36,124 nt of DNA from Myxococcales bacterium (GTDB lineage Bacteria; Myxococcota; Myxococcia; Myxococcales; JAKAPL01). The DNA is taken from NCBI GenBank assembly GCA_021783235.1, contig JAJXUD010000046.1:1-36124 (forward strand), given 5' to 3'. Made by a program: the position numbers and the translations under genes. The notes under the pieces are model-generated. The model did no database searches. It saw only the letters and a program-made list of their open reading frames with translations, and was not told where the DNA came from. This document shows positions 1 through 6,751 of the stretch, piece by piece (position 1 is the stretch's first letter; every line of letters starts with the position of its first letter).

Positions 1-319
1 GGCCGTCGAGCGGCCGGTCGAGGCCGCCCCCGCGCACGATCGCCTCGAGCCGGGCGGGCCAGGCGGCGGCGGCGCGGGCGAGCGTCTCGGAGGAGGCCCC
101 GATCGTGGCGGCGAGCGCCAGCGTCTCCTCTTCCCGCGGCCGCGCTCGCCAGCCGCGCGCCTCGCGCGAGCGGAGGAGCGCCTCGATGGCCCGCAGCGCC
201 CGATCGGGGTCCGGGGTCGCGCGGGCGAGCGCCGGCGGATCGCCTCCCTCCGCGGCTCGGCCCCGCGGCCTCGGCCCGCGGTCGCCGCCGAGCCGCGTGC
301 GAGCCGGCCTCGCCTTCAT
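1..319 (-). CDS. Hypothetical protein, partial (runs off left edge)
   Basis: An open minus-strand frame starts with ATG at 319 and continues without a stop to base 1, so only the first 106 codons are present. Its ATG overlaps the TGA stop of the upstream SEC-C gene as ATGA (316-319), the classic sign of translational coupling. The third codon positions are almost all G or C, as in its neighbours. The visible protein begins MKARPARTRLGG, has a basic, Gly/Pro/Arg-rich N-terminus, and then a more ordered helical part rich in Ala, Leu, Arg and Glu. No domain is recognised. It probably belongs to the same operon as the SEC-C protein. The plus-strand frame over this region encodes only a low-complexity Arg/Ser/Ala peptide and is taken as a shadow. 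Confidence 0.6.
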   Translation of the reverse strand, partial: MKARPARTRLGGDRGPRPRGRAAEGGDPPALARATPDPDRALRAIEALLRSREARGWRARPREEETLALAATIGASSETLARAAAAWPARLEAIVRGGGLDRPLDG

Positions 320-1080
320 CTCGGGCCGGGCGCGGCCCGCAGGCAGCAGGCGCCGCCGAGCTTCCCGCTCCCGCAGTGGCAGGGCAGGTGGGGCGCGTCG
401 ATGGGCGGCTCGCGCCGCAGCCGCTCCTCGCGCAGCCGCCGGCCGAGGGCGCCCATCCGGAAGTAGAAGTCCTCCATCTCCAGGCTGAGCTGCTCGAGCT
501 CGGCCCGGACCGCCCGCAGCGCCTCCGGCGAGGAGGGCGGGGCGCGGCGCAGGGACCGGTCGATCGCCTTCAACCCGAGCTTCGCCTTCGCGAAGTCGAC
601 GGCGGCCTCCTTCGCCTGCGGGTCGAGATCGTCCCCGGGCTTCGCCGAGAGGCCCATGCCCTCCTGGAACCGCTGGTACTCGCGCTCGCGCGTCCAGACG
701 ATCTGGCGGAGCTCCGCGACGGTGGGCGGGTCCGAGAGCTCGACCGCGTGCAGGGGGATGCCGTGGCGCCCCTGCGAGAGCTCGAGCAGCCCCCAGAGCC
801 CGGCCGTCATCCTCGAGAAGCCCATGACGTGGTCGATGTCGTCCCACCAGCCCTCGTCGCCCTGCATGTGGTCGAGGACGAGCTTCGGACCGTACTCGGG
901 ATCCGAGGAGCAGAGGGCGCCAGCGAACATCGCCTGGATCTCCCAGCCCTGGAGCTGCTTCGGCTGGAGCGAGACCCGCTGCCGGAGCCGCTCCGACGGC
1001 TCGGCCCCGATCCCGCCCGGACGAGCCGGCCCCGCCCGGCCGCGTGCGAGCCGGGCGCGCTCTCGTGATCTTCCGCTCAT
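316..1080 (-). CDS. SEC-C motif protein
   Basis: A 254-residue soluble protein of unknown function. The C-terminus carries PCHCGSGKLGGACC (about residues 234-247), a good match to the zinc-binding SEC-C motif (CxC...CC) found at the end of SecA and in many small bacterial proteins. The middle (about 40-130) is acidic and Trp-rich (DEGWWDDIDHVMGF), and 150-225 is a predicted helical or coiled region. There is no signal peptide or membrane segment. The ATG at 1080 is preceded by AGGGAG at good Shine-Dalgarno distance, which fixes the start. The stop overlaps the ATG of the next gene. The role is unknown; SEC-C domains generally mediate zinc-dependent protein or nucleic-acid contacts. The plus-strand frames opposite it are shadows. 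Confidence 0.75.
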   Translation of the reverse strand: MSGRSRERARLARGRAGPARPGGIGAEPSERLRQRVSLQPKQLQGWEIQAMFAGALCSSDPEYGPKLVLDHMQGDEGWWDDIDHVMGFSRMTAGLWGLLELSQGRHGIPLHAVELSDPPTVAELRQIVWTREREYQRFQEGMGLSAKPGDDLDPQAKEAAVDFAKAKLGLKAIDRSLRRAPPSSPEALRAVRAELEQLSLEMEDFYFRMGALGRRLREERLRREPPIDAPHLPCHCGSGKLGGACCLRAAPGPR

Positions 1081-1134
1081 GCTCTCCCTTGTAACAGCCG
1101 AAAAGGTGGACCTGAAGCGCTCCGTCGAAGGGGC

Positions 1135-2652
1135 TCACTTGCCGGGCAAAAACGAGCTGAACCAGTCCTCGTTGCCCGGCGGCACCGGCGGCGGCTCGGG
1201 CAGCGGAGGAGCGGGGGCGGCGCTGCTCGTCGGCGGCTCCGCGGGGGGCGCGACCGGCGCGGGTCCCACCGGCGTCGGCAGCGGCAGCGGCGCCGCCAGC
1301 GCCGTCGCGGCCTCCGGATCGAGCCGCAGGACGTTGGTCGCCGGCTCGGCCGCGGCCTCGGGGTGCGTCGCCGGCTCGAAGTCGCCCGGCAGCGCGTCCA
1401 GCCCCTCGAGCGTCATCGTGGGGCCGTCCCCTTCGAGCAGCCCCGTCCGGTCCTGCACCGCGAAGACCTCGGGGGCGACCACGACCGAGGGGTCGAGCAG
1501 CCCGTAGTAGGCCTGGAGGAGCGCACGCCGCGCGAGCCCGGCGTCGAGCGTCTGCCGGGCGCGCCGCCTGCCCCGGTCGCCGAGCGCCGCGCGGAGGGCG
1601 GGATCGGCGAGCCGCCCGAGCGCGGCGGCGATCTCCGCCGCGTCGCCCGGGCGGTGGAAGAGGGCGCCGTCCGCCCCGGCGAGCTCGCGGTGGAGCGGCG
1701 TGTCGGCGCAGAGCACCGGACGGCCGCTCGCGAGGCAGTCGGCGAGCTTCTGGGCGCCGAGGCCGATGGGGCCCGTCGGCAACGGCGCCGCGAAGGGGGC
1801 GAGGCAGGCGTGGCTCCGCTCGAAGAGCTCGCCGAGCTTCTCGCGCGAGACGGGGCCGCTCGCCTCGACGAACTCGCCGAGCCGGAGCGCCGGCAACGCC
1901 GTGCGCAGGAGCCGCCGGCCGGCGCTGGAGAGGGGCCCCGCGATCTCGAGCCGCGCCCGCAGCCCGCCGTCCTGCGCGAGCCGCAGCGCGCGCAGGACGG
2001 GCTCGAGCCCTTCCCACGGCTCGCCCGCGCCGAGGTAGCAGAGCCGCAGGCCGTCTCCGTCCGGGGGCGGCGGCGTCTCGCGCAGCTCCGCGGTCTCGAC
2101 CGGCGGCGGCACGACCCGCAGCCGCTCGCTCTGCACCCCCGAGGCGGCGAGGTAGCCGCGCATCGCCTCGCTGCTCGTGAGGACGAGATCCGAGGCGAGC
2201 AGGCAGTGCCGCTCGAGGCGCCGCAGCCGCGTCGCGAAGCGGAGATCCTCGAGCGCGTCGGAGGCGGTGAGCTGCCATTCGAGGCTCAGGAGGCTGTGGG
2301 CGTCGTAGACGACCTTGTGGCCCGACTGGCCCCGCCGCTGCAGCACGGGGTAGCCCGCGAAGGGGTCGGTCACGTGGACGATCTCGTAGTCGTCGCTCTC
2401 GACCTGCCGCCGCACCGCCCGCTCGAAGGTCTGGGCGCGCGAGGCGAGATCTCGCCGCAGCATCGGCACGCGCATGAGCCGCGCGCCGTAGTAGCGCTCG
2501 ATGTGGGCGAGCCCCTCGGGCTTCACCGAGAGGGCGTCGACCGAGAAGAGCGGCGTGAGGCCGCGCAAGAGCTCGGTCAGTCGGCCGCTCGCCCCGGTGA
2601 AGGTGGGGACGACGCCGAACGTCGCGACGAGGATCTTGCGCAGCTCTCCCAC
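1135..2652 (-). CDS. Glycosyltransferase, GT-B fold (GT4-like)
   Basis: A cytoplasmic glycosyltransferase that would move a sugar from a nucleotide donor to an unidentified acceptor. The N-terminal Rossmann part begins KILVATFGVVPTFTGASGR and includes IVHVTDPFAGYPVL and VVYDAHSLLSLEW. The C-terminal donor domain includes LRLCYLGAGEPWEGLEPVL and KLADCLASGRPVL, which corresponds to the KLxEYLAxGxPV signature with Glu replaced by Asp. After about residue 390 (counted from GTG) comes a ~110-residue Pro/Ala-rich, probably disordered tail ending DWFSSFLPGK. I chose GTG at 2652 because it starts directly at the first beta strand; an in-frame ATG at 2727 would add 25 Arg-rich residues. TACAAT (2663-2668) lies just upstream of the GTG and could be a -10 box for a nearly leaderless message. 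The acceptor is unknown. Confidence 0.8.
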   Translation of the reverse strand: MGELRKILVATFGVVPTFTGASGRLTELLRGLTPLFSVDALSVKPEGLAHIERYYGARLMRVPMLRRDLASRAQTFERAVRRQVESDDYEIVHVTDPFAGYPVLQRRGQSGHKVVYDAHSLLSLEWQLTASDALEDLRFATRLRRLERHCLLASDLVLTSSEAMRGYLAASGVQSERLRVVPPPVETAELRETPPPPDGDGLRLCYLGAGEPWEGLEPVLRALRLAQDGGLRARLEIAGPLSSAGRRLLRTALPALRLGEFVEASGPVSREKLGELFERSHACLAPFAAPLPTGPIGLGAQKLADCLASGRPVLCADTPLHRELAGADGALFHRPGDAAEIAAALGRLADPALRAALGDRGRRRARQTLDAGLARRALLQAYYGLLDPSVVVAPEVFAVQDRTGLLEGDGPTMTLEGLDALPGDFEPATHPEAAAEPATNVLRLDPEAATALAAPLPLPTPVGPAPVAPPAEPPTSSAAPAPPLPEPPPVPPGNEDWFSSFLPGK

Positions 2653-2788
2653 GGACCGGTCGATTGTACGGGCGCGGGCGCGCGACGGAAAGGGCCGTCG
2701 CCCGCGAGGGGCCGCTCCGCCATCCACGAGGGTGCGCCTACCGGGCCCAGCGGCAAGGAGGGGGCGAGCGAGGGCCCGGGCCTTCCCC

Positions 2789-4057
2789 TCACCGTTCTAG
2801 CTGGTAGGCGATCAACTGGCTGTGGCGGAGGCCGTTGGCGGCCACGAAGGCCCGGTCGTCAGATGTAACGAGGATGGGCGACCGTTCATGCTCGACTTCG
2901 AAGGGCAACGGCGTGGAAGGGCCAAGAGGCAGCCCGTCGGGGCCCAAGGCGACGAGGGCATTTGCCGAGAGCGACACCGTCAGGCCGCTTGGCCCGGTGG
3001 ATGGCGTCGCGTCTCTGGTGGTGTGCGCCCAGGCCGGCCGTCCGTCTTGGTCGGCCGAGGCCAGAAAGCTTTCCCGCGGCGGTTGGCTCACCTGGGAGGC
3101 GCTCGGGGAAGATGGGCCAAGCTGCCACGCTCCCCAGGCGGCGCCGCCATGGACGGTGGCATACCAGCTGATCGATCCATCGGCGGTCGTTTCGAGATAG
3201 CCGGTGGGGACATCACCGAGATCGGTGCAGCCGCCGGAAAGCGACGTCGCCCATTTCAGCGAGAAGGTCTCGCTGAACTCCACGAGGGTCATCGCCGGCT
3301 TCGTCGGGGTGCAGACCTCCGCCCCGGCGAACGACTGGAATCCGTTCGGCGTGTCCAGCCATACGAGAAGATCGCCAGTTGAACTCCAGGCGACGGCAGC
3401 GACCCGTGAGTCGCTTCGCCAGACATTGGATTGAGGGGCATTGCCAGGGTGACTTGCGTCGATCCACTGCTCGATCCGATTGGCGGGGAGGCCGACGATG
3501 AGCACTCGATCGAACGCGCGGACTGCCAGCCGATCTCCCGCAGGCGCGATCGAGAACTGACACGTGGGCCAGTAGCACTGCACGCCCGCGACATCCAGGT
3601 CGGTCCAGCCACTGCCCGCACATCTCTTGGAATGGATTGTGGGAGAGCCGGGTCCTCCGGAGACGACCACTTCGTCGCCCTTGACCGAGAACTGAGGCAT
3701 GCTCTCGAATGGCGCGGGGAAGGCCGCGAGCGGCTCCCCGGTCGATGGATCGTAGGCCTGGATCGTGGAGTTCGCGGGGTCGTCGGCCTGGAAGTAGGCG
3801 AGTAGCCGACCCTCCGCATCCAGGCCCAAGGAGGTCGCGGCGCGAGACGGCTCGAACGTCCGCCGCCAGAGCTCGACCATGCGAGAGCCAGGTAGGGGAG
3901 GTACCGGAGCAGGAGGGGGCGGTGGGGGGCAACGCTCCGGCAGTTCGGAAGGAAGGCTCTGAGGCTCCGGCTCCGGCAACTCGTAGACCATCGAGCGGCC
4001 GCAGCCGCAGCCGGCGACGGCGAGCGCGAGGACCGACGGGCGGAGAAGCCTTCGCAT
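2789..4057 (-). CDS. Predicted lipoprotein, possible beta-propeller
   Basis: A 422-residue exported lipoprotein. The start is placed at ATG 4057 because it has AGGG at Shine-Dalgarno distance and begins a textbook lipoprotein signal, MRRLLRPSVLALAVAGC, with lipobox VAGC and acceptor Cys17. The longer in-frame start at 4171 would bury the signal. After the lipobox comes a Pro/Glu-rich linker (about 24-58, including a polyproline run), then a body of repeated beta-type stretches such as GLDAEGRLLAYFQ, AVAWSSTGDLLVWLD and VTSDDRAFVAANG. These recall WD/PQQ-like propeller blades, but no family is recognised. A/T-ending codons are more frequent here than in the flanking genes, hinting at a different history. 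It is probably anchored in the outer or inner membrane facing the periplasm. Function unknown. Confidence 0.75.
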   Translation of the reverse strand: MRRLLRPSVLALAVAGCGCGRSMVYELPEPEPQSLPSELPERCPPPPPPAPVPPLPGSRMVELWRRTFEPSRAATSLGLDAEGRLLAYFQADDPANSTIQAYDPSTGEPLAAFPAPFESMPQFSVKGDEVVVSGGPGSPTIHSKRCAGSGWTDLDVAGVQCYWPTCQFSIAPAGDRLAVRAFDRVLIVGLPANRIEQWIDASHPGNAPQSNVWRSDSRVAAVAWSSTGDLLVWLDTPNGFQSFAGAEVCTPTKPAMTLVEFSETFSLKWATSLSGGCTDLGDVPTGYLETTADGSISWYATVHGGAAWGAWQLGPSSPSASQVSQPPRESFLASADQDGRPAWAHTTRDATPSTGPSGLTVSLSANALVALGPDGLPLGPSTPLPFEVEHERSPILVTSDDRAFVAANGLRHSQLIAYQLER

Positions 4058-4245
4058 GTTCGCCCTGAAGACACCAAGCTGGGGATTGGAGCCTCGAGTC
4101 GCAAGCGGGCGCCGCGCCCCTGAAGCGAGCGCTCCTTCGACCTGGACGGCCACCGCCGTCAGCGCCCTCACGACCGCTCGCCCACGGGCCGGTCGGGGGG
4201 CTATCCTCGCTGGGGGAGGCCGCGCCGGCCTTCCTTGGAGGAGCC

Positions 4246-5562
4246 GTGTCGCCCGCCTCGCAACCGGAGCTCGCCGTGGCCGTCCTGTGCGGGATCGCGC
4301 GGGCGCTCGGCGGCGCCACCGAGTCGTCGGTGAGCCGGGTGCCGATCACGCGGGCGCGCGAGCTCGCCGAGGGGTCGCGCGCGGGCAAGGCGCTGCTCGC
4401 CCTCAAGGTCGAGCTCGAGCCGGCCTACTGGCTCCACCGGCTCGTCGGGCAGGCGCTCTACGCGGCGAGCGTCCTCGCGGGCGCGCTCGCCTTCGAGGGG
4501 CACGAGCTCCCCTTCCTCGCCGCGGCGCTGGCCTTCGCCGCGGGGGTCGCCGCGCTCGAGCTCGTCCTGCGCGGCTTCGCGGGGCAGAAGCCGGAGGGCT
4601 GGGCGCTCGCCCTCGCCCCGTCCGCCTGGCTCGGGCTCCAGCTCGCGCGCCCCGTCCAGGCGGCCGCCGCCGCGCTGCTCGAGCGGACGCTGCGGCCGCT
4701 CGGCGGCGGGCGGCCCCAGCTCGCGCCGGCGCTGCCCTCGCTCGAGGACGTCGAGTCCTTCCTCGTCGCCGAGTCGCGCGCCGGCCGGCTCGGCCGCACC
4801 GACCCCGAGCTCCTCCGCTCGGTCCTCGAGTTCTCCGAGAAGACCGCCCGCGAGGTGATGGTGCCGCGGACCCAGGTGGTGGGCGTCGAGCTGTCGACCC
4901 CGCCCGAGGAGATCGTCCGGCTCATCTCGGAGCGGGGCCACTCCCGGCTGCCCGTCTACCGGGAGACCATCGACGACATCGTCGGGGTCCTGCACACGCG
5001 GGATCTCGTGCCGCTGCTCGCGAACCCGAAGCTCATCGTGGTTCAGGACGTCATGCGGCCGACCTACTTCGTGCCCTGGGCGAAGCGGATCGGGGCGCTG
5101 TTGCGGGAGCTCCAGGGCCGGCGCATCCACCTCGCCGTGGTGGTGGACGAGTACGGCGGCGTCATGGGCGTCGTGACGCTCGAGGACATCCTCGAGGAGA
5201 TCGTCGGCGAGATCGAGGACGAGGGGCGCCCCGAGGGCAGCCGGGACGTCGAGCTGCTCGCCGACGGCTCGGCGCTGGTGCGCGCCGGCATCTCGGTGGA
5301 CGACTTCGCCGAGGCCTTCGGCGTGAGCCTCGCCTCCGGCGAGTACGAGACGCTCGCCGGCTGGCTCAACGCCCAGGCGGGCACGATCCCAGAGCAGGGC
5401 GACCGCTTCTTCGCCGACGGGGTCCAGATCTCGGTGGTCGATCGGACGCCGCGCCGGGTGCGGCGCGTCAAGGTCGTCCGGACGAAGGGCCGCCTGCCGA
5501 TCGGCGGCCGCGGCGCCGGCGCGGCCGGATCGACCGCGCCCGTCCCCCCAAGGCGATCTTGA
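4246..5562 (+). CDS. CorC/HlyC-like CNNM-CBS membrane protein
   Basis: A 438-residue member of the CNNM/CorC (HlyC) family, inner-membrane proteins linked to Mg2+ and other divalent cation homeostasis. The N-terminal DUF21-like part (about 1-150) has hydrophobic segments near 8-22, 66-84, 88-110 and 118-136. A CBS pair follows: EVMVPRTQVVGVEL (203-216) with HSRLPVYRETIDDIVGVLH, and DVMRPTYFVPWAKRI with HLAVVVDEYGGVMGVVTLED (295-314). The C-terminal CorC_HlyC domain covers about 330-420 and includes GEYETLAGWLNAQAG. The GTG at 4246 is preceded by GGAGGAG, which fixes the start. The DUF21 region is rather divergent, so the transported ion is uncertain. The downstream RMD1-like gene lies 73 bp away on the same strand. 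Confidence 0.85.
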   Translation: MSPASQPELAVAVLCGIARALGGATESSVSRVPITRARELAEGSRAGKALLALKVELEPAYWLHRLVGQALYAASVLAGALAFEGHELPFLAAALAFAAGVAALELVLRGFAGQKPEGWALALAPSAWLGLQLARPVQAAAAALLERTLRPLGGGRPQLAPALPSLEDVESFLVAESRAGRLGRTDPELLRSVLEFSEKTAREVMVPRTQVVGVELSTPPEEIVRLISERGHSRLPVYRETIDDIVGVLHTRDLVPLLANPKLIVVQDVMRPTYFVPWAKRIGALLRELQGRRIHLAVVVDEYGGVMGVVTLEDILEEIVGEIEDEGRPEGSRDVELLADGSALVRAGISVDDFAEAFGVSLASGEYETLAGWLNAQAGTIPEQGDRFFADGVQISVVDRTPRRVRRVKVVRTKGRLPIGGRGAGAAGSTAPVPPRRS

Positions 5563-5623
5563 AGACGAGCAGCAGCGCGAAGAGGCCGAAGACGATGGCG
5601 AGCTTCCAGTCGAGCGCGGTCAC
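5468..5623 (-). CDS. Candidate small membrane protein, antisense to corC-like 3' end
   Basis: A 51-codon minus-strand frame starting GTG 5623. Its first half reads VTALDWKLAIVFGLFALLL followed by VFKIALGG, a clean transmembrane helix. The codons in this half end almost entirely in G or C, although it lies in what would otherwise be the intergenic gap 5563-5635. The second half is Arg-rich (RPRRRRGRR) and antisense to the last ~95 bases of the corC-like gene. Against it: there is no Shine-Dalgarno, and the start codon lies only 12 bases from the start of the divergent RMD1-like gene, leaving no room for a promoter. It may be a real tail-anchored or single-pass small protein or a chance product of GC-rich sequence. 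Confidence 0.25.
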   Translation of the reverse strand: MTALDWKLAIVFGLFALLLVFKIALGGRARSIRPRRRRGRRSAGGPSSGRP

Positions 5624-5635
5624 GGGCGGCGAGAG

Positions 5636-6751
5636 ATGCCAGGCGCGCTGACCGTCCACAAGGGGGCCTTCCTCGCCTACCGGCTCTTCGAGGTCGCCGA
5701 CGAGGTCGACCTCGCGCGGGCCGAGCAGCTCCTCCTCGGCGAGGCGGCCCGCACGAGGCCCCGGCGCGAGCGCTCCGAGGCGCTCGAGATCCCGAACCCG
5801 CCCCTCGCCGTCTCCCTCGGTCGCCGGACGCTCTCGCTCGCCGGCCGCGAGCGGCAGCTCGAGCTGTCGGCGCGCCTCTTCGACTTCGGCGTCGTGAGCC
5901 TCCTCTTCACGGCGGCCCTCGAGGCCCCGGTCGAGCTGGGCTCGCTCGTCGCGCTCTCGGACGAGCTGGCGGACAGCCCCGCGCTCGTCGAGCTCGGCCG
6001 CCGCGAGGTCGACCTCCTCATGGGGCGGCTCGACCCGGCGGCGCGCCGCCCGCACCGCTGGGAGGGGCACGAGACCTACACCGTCCTCTTCCTCGAGGAG
6101 CTGCGGGGCGAGAAGGGGCCCGCGCTCGCGACCGACCTCCTGCGCGACTCCCAGCTCGTCGTGCGGCTCCTCGTCGGCGAGCAGTCCACCCTGCCGCTCT
6201 CGGCCGCCGAGCGGCACGACGTCCTGCGCCGCCGCTTCAGCTACCAGAAGCGCGACCTCGCCGTCATCGACTGGAACTCCGCCCTGGTGCTCGAGCCCTC
6301 CGGCTCGCGCGACGTCCCCGACCTCCTCGAGTTCGCGACCGCGCAGCTCCTCGAGCTGCGCTACTACGACGCGCTGCTCGATCGGGAGCTCGCCCGCATC
6401 TACGGCGAGATCTCGACCCGCCGCTTCGGCCTCTTCTCCCTCTTCGGCGGCCGCTACTCGCAGCTCTCGCGCGAGATGACGAGGCTCGTCGTCGAGGTGG
6501 CCGAGTTCGCCGAGCGGATCGAGAACGCCGTCAAGGTGGTCGGCGACTTCTACCTCGCCCGCGTCTACCACGGCGCCGTGCTCCGCTTCCGCCTCCCGGT
6601 CTGGCAGGCCGCGCTCGACCGCAAGCAGGAGCTCCTCGTGCAGACCGCCGGCGTCCTGAAGCAGGACCTCGACACGCGGCGGACGCTCTCGCTCGACCTC
6701 CTCATCGCGCTGCTCATCCTGGGCGAGCTGCTCCTCGTGCTGAAGGTGTGA
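5636..6751 (+). CDS. RMD1/DUF155-family protein
   Basis: A 371-residue protein resembling the RMD1 (DUF155, YagE/RMND1) family, whose bacterial members have no settled function and whose mitochondrial relatives support translation. The N-terminal two thirds is a soluble alpha/beta domain (for example SARLFDFGVVSLLFTA at ~77-92 and DLAVIDWNSALVLEP at ~206-220). It is followed by a long helical region with RIENAVKVVGDFYLARVY (~294-311) and ends in one transmembrane helix, LSLDLLIALLILGELLLVLKV, the tail-anchor arrangement typical of the family. The start at ATG 5636 has only a weak GGCGAG upstream. The last 38 bases overlap rdrB on the opposite strand, a convergent overlap that looks like the result of insertion of the defence island. 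The family call rests on the C-terminal pattern. Confidence 0.6.
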   Translation: MPGALTVHKGAFLAYRLFEVADEVDLARAEQLLLGEAARTRPRRERSEALEIPNPPLAVSLGRRTLSLAGRERQLELSARLFDFGVVSLLFTAALEAPVELGSLVALSDELADSPALVELGRREVDLLMGRLDPAARRPHRWEGHETYTVLFLEELRGEKGPALATDLLRDSQLVVRLLVGEQSTLPLSAAERHDVLRRRFSYQKRDLAVIDWNSALVLEPSGSRDVPDLLEFATAQLLELRYYDALLDRELARIYGEISTRRFGLFSLFGGRYSQLSREMTRLVVEVAEFAERIENAVKVVGDFYLARVYHGAVLRFRLPVWQAALDRKQELLVQTAGVLKQDLDTRRTLSLDLLIALLILGELLLVLKV

